Shown here: positions 17,481 to 27,779 of the stretch, piece by piece
Layout: every line of letters starts with the position of its first letter
Numbering within the stretch: the first letter of the stretch is position 1
Origin: RUG11237 sp050874665
GTDB taxonomy: Bacteria; Bacillota; Clostridia; Lachnospirales; Lachnospiraceae
Assembly (NCBI GenBank): GCA_050874665.1
Contig: JBNMLC010000007.1
Location: 62,001-126,000, forward strand
Length of the DNA: 64,000 nt
Reading direction: 5' to 3'
The notes under the pieces: generated by a model
Databases searched by the model: none
The model's input: only the letters and a program-made list of their open reading frames with translations
Told to the model about the DNA's origin: nothing
Translations under genes and position numbers: made by a program

Positions 17481-20400
17481 TTATTTGATAGAAAATACAT
17501 GTTTTACAATGTAATCTTCTTTTAAATATTTATCGATTAGTACATGCAACGTTTTTTCATCTTGCATGGCATAACTAATCAACATGTCATTTAATAATTC
17601 GTACCTGCTCTCTCCCCTGGTTACGGGAACTTCAGAACGCATAATTCTTCCACTTTCTACTACCACATCATCTTCTGTGGTACTTTCGGTAAGATAATAT
17701 TGCAATGCCTCGCCGAAAAACAAAATAAATTCTTTTGTCTCCACGCCCGGATATACCCTGTTCAGACTTTCTATCTGATACTCGTTTGTCTGTGTCTCTT
17801 CTTGTATATAGTGAATCTTTGTTGTTCCCAATGGATTTTTTCTATATTCCAACAATGTCTTGTCCAACAGAAAAGCTTCCTGTGGCAAATCATAGGCGTA
17901 TTTTTTCAGAAATTCAAAATAGATTCGTTTTTGCAGCATTTCTTTCACCAACGGCTTTAAGACCACTTCACATTGTTGTATCATTTCCTCCTGTTCAGAA
18001 AATCCCTGCAAAAGTGCAAGTTTGCAAATATCAGGCAATTCTTCTCCCTCCGCAAACATATGATACAACCGCTTCATTACAGTTTCTTCGGTTATTTTTT
18101 GTTTTACGAAATACTCATAAGACTGATTAATAATAAATGCTCTTTCGATGCTTGGTCTTGCTCCCTGCCGTATATAATCTTCAAAAATTTCAATCAACTC
18201 TTCTACGTGGGAATGAGCAAACAATGACTGTACTAACAATCTTTCCTCCAGTTCATAATTATCTAATCCCAATTCAATGGAAGACTTCCACACTTTTCGC
18301 ATTTGTCCTAAGTTTCCCTGATAATACTTAATCAGATATGCCAATACTTGTGTATCATATTTTCCTTTATCATAAAGATAATGACATAAGCGGCAAAAAT
18401 TTTCATCCTCTGTATAAGCTTCCGGATTTTCCCTTAAAAATAAACTGCAGACTCTTAAAAGCAATTTATTATTCACACCCTCTGCACCATATGTGACTAC
18501 ATAATTATAAGATTTTTCATACATTTTTCTCATAATCATATAATCTATCATGCGCCCTCTGTCTTTTGACGGCAGTTCTTCTAATGCAACTTCTAACAGA
18601 TAATTATCAAGCTCTTCCATCTGATTGCTTTCATAATAAAAATCTGCAATTTTTCCATAAAATTCTTTTTTCTCTTCCTGTTTTACAATTAAGCTTCTAG
18701 AAATTCTACGCAACTGCTCTATATTTTGCTCGTCTACCTTCAGATAGGCTCCTCTATCAATCAGCTTATGAATGTAAATTCCTATTTCACTTTTTGCCAA
18801 AGCAAAGACTGCCCCTTCTATCTGTGCATTCTGATACAGACGTATCGGTTCTGAAACCGTATGAACAGGAAAACGTCTGCCATAACCATCTTCACCTAAC
18901 AGTATATAGGTATGATTGTAAATATTCACATAGGCTTCCCCTTTATTACAAGGAAAGCTTTCCTCATAATACAGTGCTGTATGACGAACAATAATCTGCT
19001 GCACATCTTTCGCATCTATTTTAATCTTGTGAAGAAACATCACAGACGCAAATGCTTCTGCAGTATTTTCGTCCAACTGCTTTTCTTTCAAAAGCTTCTG
19101 GTACAGGTATGCCAGATTTTCATCCATGTGGCGTGCAAGAACTTCTTTTAAAACAAATTTTTCCACCTGCTCCTGATATTTTTCTGCCAAATCACCATAC
19201 GCTTCTTGATTTTTTATAAGGTTTGCATACAGATATGCCTGACGTTTATAATCTAAATCACACTCATATAAGAAATACATCATCACATTTCTCGGCAAAA
19301 CCTGATAAACGCTTGTATCAATTGACATTAGATAATATTCATACAATCTGGTGATTTTTAGTTCATTGCGTATGGCCAGCTCATACCAATAAAAATATTT
19401 ACTTTCACGTCTGTCATTTTTAATCAGGAGGCTGCATACCGCCTGAATCGTTTCTTGTGCAGGATATTTTATATAACATTCTGTCAGTATTTTATGAAGC
19501 ATTGATGGGTATTCCGTCATCTTAGAAGCAAGATACACAATTCGCTTCGCCATTTCTTCGGTGATTTGATTATTCTTCACAGCCCACAGCAGCACTTTTA
19601 ATTCAAAAGAATCCAAATGATTTAAAACACTGATTTCTTTTCTCATCACATTGACTGCCTCTATATAAATCACAGGATGGTTGCAGCCAGCATTACAAAA
19701 CTCTTTTATGTCATCATATTTCTTTTGTCTGTTCCGTTCATACTCTTCCTGTATATACAACGTAATCCAAAAAATCTTCCAACTTCTTTTATTACCCTCA
19801 AAAGCTTCCATCACTGCCTGTAATGCCCTGTCCCTTGCACTCTCTTTTTGCTCCGCTAATGCTAAAAGATACAGGTAATAACAATAATCTTCTATATCGT
19901 TTCTTTTTAGCTGCTTTGCGTTAATAGAATTTTTTAATATGTGCCACGCTTCTTCCGTTCGCTTTTCAGCCAGCAGAAGCTGTACCTTATATAGTTCAAA
20001 GAACACTTGTTCTTTACAGTTTGTATACTCTCTTTCCATAAGTTCCAGCGAACTTTTTGCCCAAGTACTACTATTCATTTTTTTCGTACGGAATGCAATA
20101 TAATTCTGCGTCAGTTGCAGAATGACATTTTTTGATACATCTCTTTGTCTCTCGGATTCTTTTTTGCGGATAGCAACCACTGTAAATTCTATTTTCTGAT
20201 CCAGCGTGGAAAATATTAATTTACCCATATTTTTTCCTGCATGAAGCATATTATATTTTATATAATATTCAAATGGACAGAGGTTCCCTACAAAATCCTC
20301 CTCATGAAGATATTTTTTATAGGGAACAAGAAAATCCACATCCGACTCTACCATAATTTCAAAATATCCCTGTTTCTTCTTTGTCAATGGTACGGTTTCC

Positions 20401-21023
20401 CTGATATCCTCTGAAACGTTGCTGACTACTTCCTCTTGTTTTCCCAATGCAAATACCACTGGTTCCTTTTTACGAATTGCAATCAAAAATTCTTCCATTG
20501 CATAATTTTTATCTGCATTTTCTAATAGTCCTTCATATAAAGGAAGATATTGTCTGTCATGACTAGAAAAGATTTTTGGAAAGTAGCTGCTTTCAAATAT
20601 TTTCAAAGCCTCGCTCCATGAATTTTGTGCCAGATTAGCAAAGTGAAACAGATTTTTAATACTTCCTATCGAGGAAGTCACATGATACTTTTCGATGGTT
20701 GCCACAAAAGGAAGGCTGTATTCTCCTACATTAGAAATAATTTCAAACCTTCCCTTTACTACCTCGCCTTCCCCCATCCCAAGACTGTTGAACTCAAATT
20801 CGATTACATTATGAGTCCCGCAAAAGGAGTTAGACCTGCAGTGCATCCTGGGTGAAGAAACAATAATAAACCCTTGAATTTCCCGATTCCCGTCAATTTC
20901 AAAAGTGCCTTTGTAGTTTTCTCCCTGATACATATTACACTCCACTCTTAATGCAGATAATGTCAGTTCAGACAGTTCATATTCAAATTCTTCATTATTG
21001 TATTTTTCCAAAGATATGTACAC
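17481..21023 (-). CDS. Giant helical-repeat protein (DUF5717-like)
   Basis: A protein of about 1180 residues. The first ~115 residues are beta-rich and Ig-like (alternating strands such as YKGTFEIDGNREIQGFIIVS). A second small beta segment lies near 215-290. Most of the remainder (about 300-1050) is helical hairpins of the TPR/alpha-solenoid kind. I see no signal peptide, membrane helix or catalytic motif. The length and neighbours fit the DUF5717 family (from memory). The start is GTG at 21023, eight bases after AGGAAG. A GTG at 21032 is in frame but too close to the ribosome site. It follows the GGDEF-EAL stop by about 16 bases, so the two are cotranscribed. A scaffold role is inferred only. 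Confidence 0.7.
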   Translation of the reverse strand: MYISLEKYNNEEFEYELSELTLSALRVECNMYQGENYKGTFEIDGNREIQGFIIVSSPRMHCRSNSFCGTHNVIEFEFNSLGMGEGEVVKGRFEIISNVGEYSLPFVATIEKYHVTSSIGSIKNLFHFANLAQNSWSEALKIFESSYFPKIFSSHDRQYLPLYEGLLENADKNYAMEEFLIAIRKKEPVVFALGKQEEVVSNVSEDIRETVPLTKKKQGYFEIMVESDVDFLVPYKKYLHEEDFVGNLCPFEYYIKYNMLHAGKNMGKLIFSTLDQKIEFTVVAIRKKESERQRDVSKNVILQLTQNYIAFRTKKMNSSTWAKSSLELMEREYTNCKEQVFFELYKVQLLLAEKRTEEAWHILKNSINAKQLKRNDIEDYCYYLYLLALAEQKESARDRALQAVMEAFEGNKRSWKIFWITLYIQEEYERNRQKKYDDIKEFCNAGCNHPVIYIEAVNVMRKEISVLNHLDSFELKVLLWAVKNNQITEEMAKRIVYLASKMTEYPSMLHKILTECYIKYPAQETIQAVCSLLIKNDRRESKYFYWYELAIRNELKITRLYEYYLMSIDTSVYQVLPRNVMMYFLYECDLDYKRQAYLYANLIKNQEAYGDLAEKYQEQVEKFVLKEVLARHMDENLAYLYQKLLKEKQLDENTAEAFASVMFLHKIKIDAKDVQQIIVRHTALYYEESFPCNKGEAYVNIYNHTYILLGEDGYGRRFPVHTVSEPIRLYQNAQIEGAVFALAKSEIGIYIHKLIDRGAYLKVDEQNIEQLRRISRSLIVKQEEKKEFYGKIADFYYESNQMEELDNYLLEVALEELPSKDRGRMIDYMIMRKMYEKSYNYVVTYGAEGVNNKLLLRVCSLFLRENPEAYTEDENFCRLCHYLYDKGKYDTQVLAYLIKYYQGNLGQMRKVWKSSIELGLDNYELEERLLVQSLFAHSHVEELIEIFEDYIRQGARPSIERAFIINQSYEYFVKQKITEETVMKRLYHMFAEGEELPDICKLALLQGFSEQEEMIQQCEVVLKPLVKEMLQKRIYFEFLKKYAYDLPQEAFLLDKTLLEYRKNPLGTTKIHYIQEETQTNEYQIESLNRVYPGVETKEFILFFGEALQYYLTESTTEDDVVVESGRIMRSEVPVTRGESRYELLNDMLISYAMQDEKTLHVLIDKYLKEDYIVKHVFSIK

Positions 21024-21039
21024 TGTAACCACTTCCTAA

Positions 21040-23727
21040 TTATTTGATTCCCCCACTGTTAAATATATACTTTGTTTCAAAATCTTGTAAAGGAATAGCC
21101 TTATCAAAGTAAAAGCCCTGTATATATTCGATATCCATTTTCTGAACAATCGCAAGCTGCTCTTTACGTTCAATTCCCTCCACGCAGACATGAAGTCCCA
21201 ATGCTACTGCCAGTTCACTTATCATTCTGATAAAAGCTTTGGCATAATCATCTCGTTCAATCTCTGTCACAAACGTCTGGTCGATTTTAATTACATCCAG
21301 TGGTATTTCTTTGATATGATTTAAGGAAGAATAGCCTGTCCCAAAATCATCTAACGCAATATGTATGCCTAATTTACGGATTTCGGAAAGCACCTGTTTC
21401 ATTCGGTTCATATCGTTAATCGCAAGACTTTCCGTCACCTCCAAAGTAAGATTGTTCGGATTAATCCCTGTTTCTTCTACAATTTGTCTTATGATATCTA
21501 CAATATCGTTTTGTAACAATTGTACCACAGACAGATTTACATTTACTTTGTATTCCGGGTGTCCTAATTCGTTCCAATTTCTGCATGCCTTACATGCCTG
21601 ACGCAGCACATAGGAACCAATCGGATTAATCAGACCAAGATACTCTGCCAACGGAATAAATTCTGCCGGTGAAACAAATCCCATCGTTGCATGCTTCCAA
21701 CGAATCAAGGCTTCTGCGCCACTGCACTTTACTTCTCCGTTTTCTCCTACCTGAATAATCGGCTGATAGTAGACAATAAAATCCCGATACCCCTCATTGC
21801 TCGAGTCACGCATATTCTTTTCCATATCAAACCGCTTCATAGAAGAGGAACCGGATTCCTCCGTATAATAATGAATTCTGTTTTTTCCTGCCTTTTTAGC
21901 TTCATACATGGCAATATCAGCTTTTTTAATCAAATCACTGGAGTCTTCTCCGTTTTGTGGAAAATCCACTACTCCAAGACTCATAGTACAATAATAATCT
22001 ACGCCATTTAAATTCCACGGTTTTTTGCATATTTGCATCAGTTCTTCTAAGATTCGATTCTTCTCTGCATAATGCTTTTCCGGAAGGAGGATAATAAATT
22101 CATCTCCCCCCATACGGTAACAAGTATTTGCAATTTCGGGGATTGCACGCAGACGGCTCGACAATTCCTGCAAAAGAATGTCCCCATATTGATGTCCCAG
22201 GGCATCATTAATATTTTTGAAATTGTCAAGATCCATATAGAACATGGAGCCGCATTTTCCGTTCTTTTTCATTTCTTCCAGATATTTTTTCAAATCACGT
22301 TCACACCGCATACGGTTGTACAGACCCGTCAGGAAATCGTTATTTGCCTGCTGCTCTATCTTCTTTTGATAATTACGCTTCTCCGTTACATCATAGCATA
22401 CACAAAGAACAGCTTCTCTGCCATCCACCCAGGAAAGCTCCGTATAATATAAATCATACCAGCGTTTTGTATCCTCCGCATAATACTCTATATATTTTGA
22501 ATTATTATTAATCTTTTTGCCTCTGCGAAGGACTTCACTTAAATTTCCCTCTGCTAATTCTTTCGAAAAATTCTGTCGAATAATCTTATTACTAAACAAC
22601 ACTTCGTCCGTACATTTATCTGTCACCAAAATACCACTCCCCACATTTTCTAATATTTTAGCTAAAGACACATAAGAACTTACTAAGGACTCTTTCGTTG
22701 TTCGCTTTGTCAAAATGCTCTGAATTATTTTGACAACATCGCCCAAAAACTGTATATCCGCCAACTCCCATACACGTTTTTTAGATATTTCCATAAAATT
22801 GGCATAAATCACAATTTCATCATTTACATAAATCGGTAAGGATGCAATTGCCTGAATTCCATATTCTGAAAATTTCTGTCGGCTGAAGGCTGGAAGCTGC
22901 ATTCCTGATGATATGAATACCGGCCGTTCATTATCCAGGGCCCATTCACTATTCAAAATTCTGCTTCCGTCTTGAAAATAGTTATTTTCTTCCTTTTCCG
23001 CCCAATGGCACACTATTTCCAGGCATTTGTCATTTTTATGTACCTGAAACACATTTGCAATATCCGTTTTTAAATACTTTCCTGCTAATGTAATAATATT
23101 TTTAATTGGAACTTCAAATTCATCTGCAGATTCTAAATTTCTTAATATGGCAGTGATTGTTTCATTCTTTTGAAGTTCTTCTTTCATCTTCTGTTCTGCC
23201 ATTTTACTCTTATGCGCTTCCTCTTTTGCATTCATCACAAGAAACGCTTCCGCAAACAATTTTCGCATCAATACTCTAGACAACTCCATCCGGCTGTTCA
23301 TTTCTTTCTGCGTTACCCTTGTCTTTATTCTTTCCCATTCTTCAGCATTCTCAGACATATCAATATCCTTCAACACTGCATAACCACAGCATAAAATAAC
23401 CGGCTTGCGTCCGATTGCAACAGCCGTTCCTACCAGCTTCACACAGGAACAGTTTGTATCCACTACAATCTGCTCCTCATAGGGGTTATTTCTCAGTTGC
23501 TGTACCAGCATGTCATAATAACGTGGCTGCACTCTCTCCAAAATAAATTCCAGTTCCTCACGATCACCTGAATACTCTGTAATATGCTGTCCATCTGCAT
23601 CAGAACAAACGACAAAAAGCTGTGCAACTTGTGCATAGCTATCCTGTATATACTGTAATTCCTCCCTTTGTATCAGGGAGGAAAATTTTTGAACCTTCTT
23701 ATTTTCTTCGTTATTGTCTATACCCAT
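21040..23727 (-). CDS. GGDEF-EAL c-di-GMP enzyme with PocR-like, GAF and PAS regions
   Basis: An 895-residue cytoplasmic protein. The N terminus (about 15-125) resembles a PocR ligand-sensing domain (REELQYIQDSYAQVAQLFVV with cysteines near CSCVKL). A coiled coil, a GAF-like region (about 185-330) and a PAS-like region (about 350-450) follow. The GGDEF domain keeps RMGGDEF near 540 but has ExxN where the RxxD inhibitory site would be. The EAL domain keeps EALIRW, DDFGTGYSSL, VEGIE and QGFYF, so phosphodiesterase activity is plausible. The start is ATG at 23727 after GTGTGGAG. An in-frame GTG at 23757 lies only about nine bases from the predicted transcript start. It heads the five-gene operon. 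Confidence 0.85.
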   Translation of the reverse strand: MGIDNNEENKKVQKFSSLIQREELQYIQDSYAQVAQLFVVCSDADGQHITEYSGDREELEFILERVQPRYYDMLVQQLRNNPYEEQIVVDTNCSCVKLVGTAVAIGRKPVILCCGYAVLKDIDMSENAEEWERIKTRVTQKEMNSRMELSRVLMRKLFAEAFLVMNAKEEAHKSKMAEQKMKEELQKNETITAILRNLESADEFEVPIKNIITLAGKYLKTDIANVFQVHKNDKCLEIVCHWAEKEENNYFQDGSRILNSEWALDNERPVFISSGMQLPAFSRQKFSEYGIQAIASLPIYVNDEIVIYANFMEISKKRVWELADIQFLGDVVKIIQSILTKRTTKESLVSSYVSLAKILENVGSGILVTDKCTDEVLFSNKIIRQNFSKELAEGNLSEVLRRGKKINNNSKYIEYYAEDTKRWYDLYYTELSWVDGREAVLCVCYDVTEKRNYQKKIEQQANNDFLTGLYNRMRCERDLKKYLEEMKKNGKCGSMFYMDLDNFKNINDALGHQYGDILLQELSSRLRAIPEIANTCYRMGGDEFIILLPEKHYAEKNRILEELMQICKKPWNLNGVDYYCTMSLGVVDFPQNGEDSSDLIKKADIAMYEAKKAGKNRIHYYTEESGSSSMKRFDMEKNMRDSSNEGYRDFIVYYQPIIQVGENGEVKCSGAEALIRWKHATMGFVSPAEFIPLAEYLGLINPIGSYVLRQACKACRNWNELGHPEYKVNVNLSVVQLLQNDIVDIIRQIVEETGINPNNLTLEVTESLAINDMNRMKQVLSEIRKLGIHIALDDFGTGYSSLNHIKEIPLDVIKIDQTFVTEIERDDYAKAFIRMISELAVALGLHVCVEGIERKEQLAIVQKMDIEYIQGFYFDKAIPLQDFETKYIFNSGGIK

Positions 23728-23772
23728 TTCTCCACACCTGCTCCGCAATAATTTCACACCATATCAATATTT

Positions 23773-23801
23773 ATTCTACATGAAAAATACTATGATTGCA
23801 A
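23773..23801 (-). promoter_or_regulatory. Promoter of the GGDEF-EAL/helical-repeat operon
   Basis: On the minus strand, TTGCAA (23796-23801) and TAGAAT (23773-23778) are 17 bases apart, with TG just before the -10. The expected transcript start is near 23766. Confidence 0.6.
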
Positions 23802-23877
23802 CTATTGTTTCGCTATTTACGGCACTATCTGTAACAGTTTTGTCCACGTCATGATATGTTACCGTTCTCTTGGCAGG

Positions 23878-24585
23878 TCACGAAAATTTATATCCCACTC
23901 CTCTCACTGTCTTAATATACTTTGGCTTATTGTCATCTTCCTCTATTTTTTTTCTTAAATTGCGGATATGTACATCCACTGTTCTGGTTTCGCCTGCATA
24001 CTCATACCCCCAGATTTTATCAAGCAGCACCTCTCTGGAAAACACTCTGGTTCGATGCTTCGCTAACACATACAATAACTCAAATTCCTTCAATGCAAGT
24101 TCAACCGTTTTTCCATCCACCGTCACTTCATGTGTTGTATTATTAATTATAATTTTATCAATGACAATGACTTCATCTTTTTCTTTCTCTGTCGCAGAGA
24201 CATCTTTTGTCCGTTCACTTCTTCGCAGAACAGCTTTCACTCTCGCCACTAATTCATATATTCCAAAAGGTTTGCTAATATAGTCATCCGCCCCGACTTC
24301 CAGCCCTAAAACTTTGTTAATTTCTTCACTTTTTGCCGTCAGCATAATGACAGGAAGCTCTGCCAATTCAGAATTTTTTCGTATTCTTTTTAACATTTCC
24401 ATTCCATCGATTCCCGGCAGCATAATGTCTAAAAGCACCAAATCAACTGCTTCTTTCTTAAGTATTTCAATGCCTTCTTCGCCACTTCCAGCTGTCAATA
24501 CCCGGAATCCATTGCTTGCTAAATTATATTCTAACAATTCTAAAATGTGTTCTTCATCATCTACTGCAAGAATTACTTTTCCCAT
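23878..24585 (-). CDS. phoP: OmpR-family response regulator, PhoP-like
   Basis: A 235-residue response regulator. The receiver domain has the acidic pair DDEE near residue 10, the phosphoacceptor Asp in LVLLDIMLPG, the Thr of MLTAKSEE and the Lys of DDYISKPF. The C-terminal winged helix ends with the recognition region TRTVDVHIRNLRKKI and GVGYKF. It lies 9 bases after the histidine kinase gene and at the end of the pst-phoU series, so it most likely controls the phosphate regulon. It could recognise the TTNACA repeats found before pstS (inference). Confidence 0.88.
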   Translation of the reverse strand: MGKVILAVDDEEHILELLEYNLASNGFRVLTAGSGEEGIEILKKEAVDLVLLDIMLPGIDGMEMLKRIRKNSELAELPVIMLTAKSEEINKVLGLEVGADDYISKPFGIYELVARVKAVLRRSERTKDVSATEKEKDEVIVIDKIIINNTTHEVTVDGKTVELALKEFELLYVLAKHRTRVFSREVLLDKIWGYEYAGETRTVDVHIRNLRKKIEEDDNKPKYIKTVRGVGYKFS

Positions 24586-24594
24586 GTTTACTCC

Positions 24595-26343
24595 TTACGA
24601 AACTGTCTGATATGGCAGCTTCACTAAAAATTTAGTTCCTACCAAAACTTCACTTTCCACTTCTATATCTCCATTATACATTTCCACAATATGCTTTACA
24701 ATAGATAAACCAAGCCCTGTGCCCCCCGTTTTACTAGAGCGGCTTTTATCTACACGATAAAATCTCTCAAATATCCTGTCAAGACATTCCTTTTCAATGC
24801 CTTTTCCCGTATCCTGTACGCTTAAGTATAGGAAATTTCCATCACTTGAACACTTTACCCAAATTGTTCCATTGTCTGTATACTTAATCGCATTATCTAC
24901 CAGATTAATCATCAGTTGCTTTATTCTGTCTGCATTACAGGTATAAGGTCTGATATAGGTATCCGGTTCATACTTTAATGAAACATTTTTCTTTACCTTC
25001 GGATTTAGCAACATAATTACCTCTCCTACAATTTCCTTCACATTATTTTCCTTTACATTATAATCGTTCTTATTCTCAATCTCCGATAACAGGAGAATAT
25101 CCTGAATTAAATTGTATAGTCTTTCTGTTTCGATATCAATAATGTCTAAAAATTTAAGAGCAAATTTTTCATCATGGATTGCACCATTTTTCAACGTATC
25201 CACAAACCCCCGAATGGAAGTCAGCGGCGTCTTGAATTCATGCGATACATTGGATACAAACTCGCTTCGCATATGTTCTAGCTTTCTAATCTGGGTAACA
25301 TCTTCAAAAATAAGCAGCACTCCCACTGTTCTGTTTTCTTTTTTCTCATACAACGGTGTTCCGCTGATTTTCATTACACGTTCTTCTTCCCTGTAAATAT
25401 TCCCCTCTTTTATCACAGAATCTTTTGTTTCTTTCACCTTATCAATCACATCATAAAGCACTTGATTTCTAAGCACATGATATATAGGAAGCCCTGTAAT
25501 GTCATTTGCTTCACGCTCTGTCAAAACCTTAAATTCCTGATTACAAAAAATAATCTTATTTTCTTCATCAATGGCTGCCACCCCATTATCCATACTGTAC
25601 AAGATTGCTTCTAATTCATTATTTCTGGCATACAGCGTATTCATATTATCCTTCAGTTTTTCTGCCATTGAATTAAAGGCATCTGCCAACAGACCAATCT
25701 GATTTTTCTGCCTTGTATATATTTTCACCTGCAAATCACCTTTTGCAATCTTCCTTGCCGCCTTCGTCACTTCATCTAGTGGCTGAGTTATGTAATTACT
25801 AAAATAAACTGCCATTAAAACAATACCAACAGATATGAACAGGACTACTATAAATGCCGACTTTAAGAATCCAAATTCCATACTTTTTAACTCTTTTAAT
25901 GGGACACCTAAACGAATCACTCCACGAAATTGCTCTGTTATGAGCGGAACCGCACAATAGATACACTCCATGCCCAGAGTTTTGGAATATCTTCTTACAC
26001 TATACTTTTCACCCGCTAATGCCTTTTTAATCTCAATGCGACTGGCATGGTTTTCCATTTCGTCATAGTCCCCACTGCTTTCCGCCACTACTTCTCCGTC
26101 TTCAGACACTACTGTGATTCTCACATGATACTCTGCAGCATACTTTTCCACAAATTCTTCTAAATTTTCCTCTCCCGGAAAATCCGCTGCAAAAGCATTT
26201 GCCATCAACTGTGTCTGTGCCATATACCCTTCTTCACTTTGCTTCACTAAGGAAGAATATCCTTTTCCAAAAAAGGTGCCTCCTACCGCAAACATCACCA
26301 TAAAAGCAATGATAAAGTATGTAATAAAAAGTTTTCTTTTCAT
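24595..26343 (-). CDS. phoR: PhoR-type sensor histidine kinase
   Basis: A 582-residue membrane kinase with TM1 (about 6-26), an extracytoplasmic domain (about 30-160), TM2 (about 162-184), HAMP (about 185-238), PAS (about 245-350), and a HisKA domain with His368 in NVSHEFKTPLTS. The HATPase domain has N, G1 and G2 boxes (LVDNAIKYTDNG, DTGKGI, GGTGLGLSIV). The layout is that of Gram-positive PhoR/ResE. Its position between phoU and phoP indicates that it senses phosphate status through the Pst/PhoU system. It lies three bases after phoU. Confidence 0.88.
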   Translation of the reverse strand: MKRKLFITYFIIAFMVMFAVGGTFFGKGYSSLVKQSEEGYMAQTQLMANAFAADFPGEENLEEFVEKYAAEYHVRITVVSEDGEVVAESSGDYDEMENHASRIEIKKALAGEKYSVRRYSKTLGMECIYCAVPLITEQFRGVIRLGVPLKELKSMEFGFLKSAFIVVLFISVGIVLMAVYFSNYITQPLDEVTKAARKIAKGDLQVKIYTRQKNQIGLLADAFNSMAEKLKDNMNTLYARNNELEAILYSMDNGVAAIDEENKIIFCNQEFKVLTEREANDITGLPIYHVLRNQVLYDVIDKVKETKDSVIKEGNIYREEERVMKISGTPLYEKKENRTVGVLLIFEDVTQIRKLEHMRSEFVSNVSHEFKTPLTSIRGFVDTLKNGAIHDEKFALKFLDIIDIETERLYNLIQDILLLSEIENKNDYNVKENNVKEIVGEVIMLLNPKVKKNVSLKYEPDTYIRPYTCNADRIKQLMINLVDNAIKYTDNGTIWVKCSSDGNFLYLSVQDTGKGIEKECLDRIFERFYRVDKSRSSKTGGTGLGLSIVKHIVEMYNGDIEVESEVLVGTKFLVKLPYQTVS

Positions 26344-26346
26344 GTT

Positions 26347-26991
26347 CTATAAATCCCCTGTAATAATATATACATTCCACTCAGCCATGTTTGTGGCATG
26401 ATCCGCCATTCGTTCAATATATTTGATAATCATTATAAAATAAGCATACTGTCGTACAAATTCCGGTTGCTTTTCCATCGTGTTACATAAATCGTTCAAA
26501 ATTGTGTCAAAATAATCATCTACAATATCATCTTCCTGCTTCACATAGCGTGCCTTTTCTAAATCTTCGTTTACAAAGCTGTCGATCGCTGCAATTACCA
26601 TCTCCTTCATCTTCAAAAGCATATCTTCTACCAATTTCGGCATTGGAATTTTCTCTTCCTTTGTCAGAAGAATGATATACTCCGAGATATCGGCACAATG
26701 ATCCGCAATACGTTCAATATCAGAAATCATTCTCATAATAGATGTAACACGACGCAAATCTTTAGCTAATGGCTGTTGTCTTGCAATAATAGTAATACAT
26801 TCTTCCTCTATCTCTTTCTCCATTTCATCGATAGCATCATCATCTTCAATAATTTTATGTGCCACCTCTGAATCTTTGTTTTTAAGCGCATAGATTACCT
26901 TTCCAATCGCTTCTTCAATCAGCGTACTCATTTGTATTACATTCTGATTCATTTTCTCTAATTCTTCTATATATCTTTGCCTTGTAGACAC
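26347..26991 (-). CDS. phoU: Phosphate signalling regulator PhoU
   Basis: A 214-residue all-helical protein with the two PhoU repeats. Each carries the metal-binding motif: EKEIEEECITIIARQQP with DIERIADHCADISE in the first half, and IKYIERMADHATNMAEW in the second. PhoU couples the Pst transporter to the PhoR kinase and damps uptake when phosphate is ample. It is located between pstB (11 bases upstream) and phoR. The length and motifs are normal. Confidence 0.95.
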   Translation of the reverse strand: MSTRQRYIEELEKMNQNVIQMSTLIEEAIGKVIYALKNKDSEVAHKIIEDDDAIDEMEKEIEEECITIIARQQPLAKDLRRVTSIMRMISDIERIADHCADISEYIILLTKEEKIPMPKLVEDMLLKMKEMVIAAIDSFVNEDLEKARYVKQEDDIVDDYFDTILNDLCNTMEKQPEFVRQYAYFIMIIKYIERMADHATNMAEWNVYIITGDL

Positions 26992-27002
26992 AACAATCCC
27001 TC

Positions 27003-27779
27003 CTAACCAAATCTTCCTGTAATGTAGTCTTCTGTTCTTTTGTCATGAGGATTATGAAAAATATCTGTTGTATCTCCATATTCTACCACATTGCCTGTCA
27101 GGAAAAAAGCGGTTTTATCAGAAATACGACTTGCCTGCTGCATATTGTGTGTAACAATGACAATGGTATATTTTTCTTTCAGCTCAACTGCTAAATCCTC
27201 AATCTTTAATGTAGAAATAGGATCCAATGCCGAAGTCGGTTCATCCATTAAAATAACTTCCGGTTCTACTGCCAAAGCTCTCGCAATACAAATACGCTGC
27301 TGCTGACCTCCGGATAACCCCAAAGCATTTTTTTTCAGTCTATCCTTCACTTCATCCCAGATAGCCGCCTGCTTTAGACTTCTTTCTACTATTTCGTCTA
27401 ATTCACTTCTTTTCTTGATTCCATGAATTCTTGGGCCATATGCCACATTATCATATATACTCATCGGGAATGGATTGGGCTGTTGAAACACCATTCCAAC
27501 CCTCTGACGCAATTTTATTACATCAATATCGCTATAAATATCTATTCCGTCCATAAAAATGTTTCCTTCAATTTTTACATTTTCGACTAAATCATTCATG
27601 CGATTTATTGTTTTTAAAAAAGTTGACTTGCCACATCCGGAAGGACCGATAAATGCTGTGATTTCATGTTCCGGAATCTGCATATTAATACTTTTAAGGG
27701 CATGGAAATCGCCATAATGAAGATTCAAATCCTTTACATCGAACTTTACGGCTTCCTGCATTTTTTCTTTTTTTATCAT
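27003..27779 (-). CDS. pstB: Phosphate ABC transporter ATP-binding protein
   Basis: This is the ATPase of the Pst importer. The 258 residues include Walker A GPSGCGKST (45-53), a Q-loop in MVFQQPNPFPMSIYDN, the ABC signature LSGGQQQR, Walker B VILMDEPTSALDP and the H-loop IVTHNM. NPFPMSIYDN is characteristic of PstB. The gene overlaps the end of pstA by four bases (ATGA), so translation is coupled. Confidence 0.97.
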   Translation of the reverse strand: MIKKEKMQEAVKFDVKDLNLHYGDFHALKSINMQIPEHEITAFIGPSGCGKSTFLKTINRMNDLVENVKIEGNIFMDGIDIYSDIDVIKLRQRVGMVFQQPNPFPMSIYDNVAYGPRIHGIKKRSELDEIVERSLKQAAIWDEVKDRLKKNALGLSGGQQQRICIARALAVEPEVILMDEPTSALDPISTLKIEDLAVELKEKYTIVIVTHNMQQASRISDKTAFFLTGNVVEYGDTTDIFHNPHDKRTEDYITGRFG

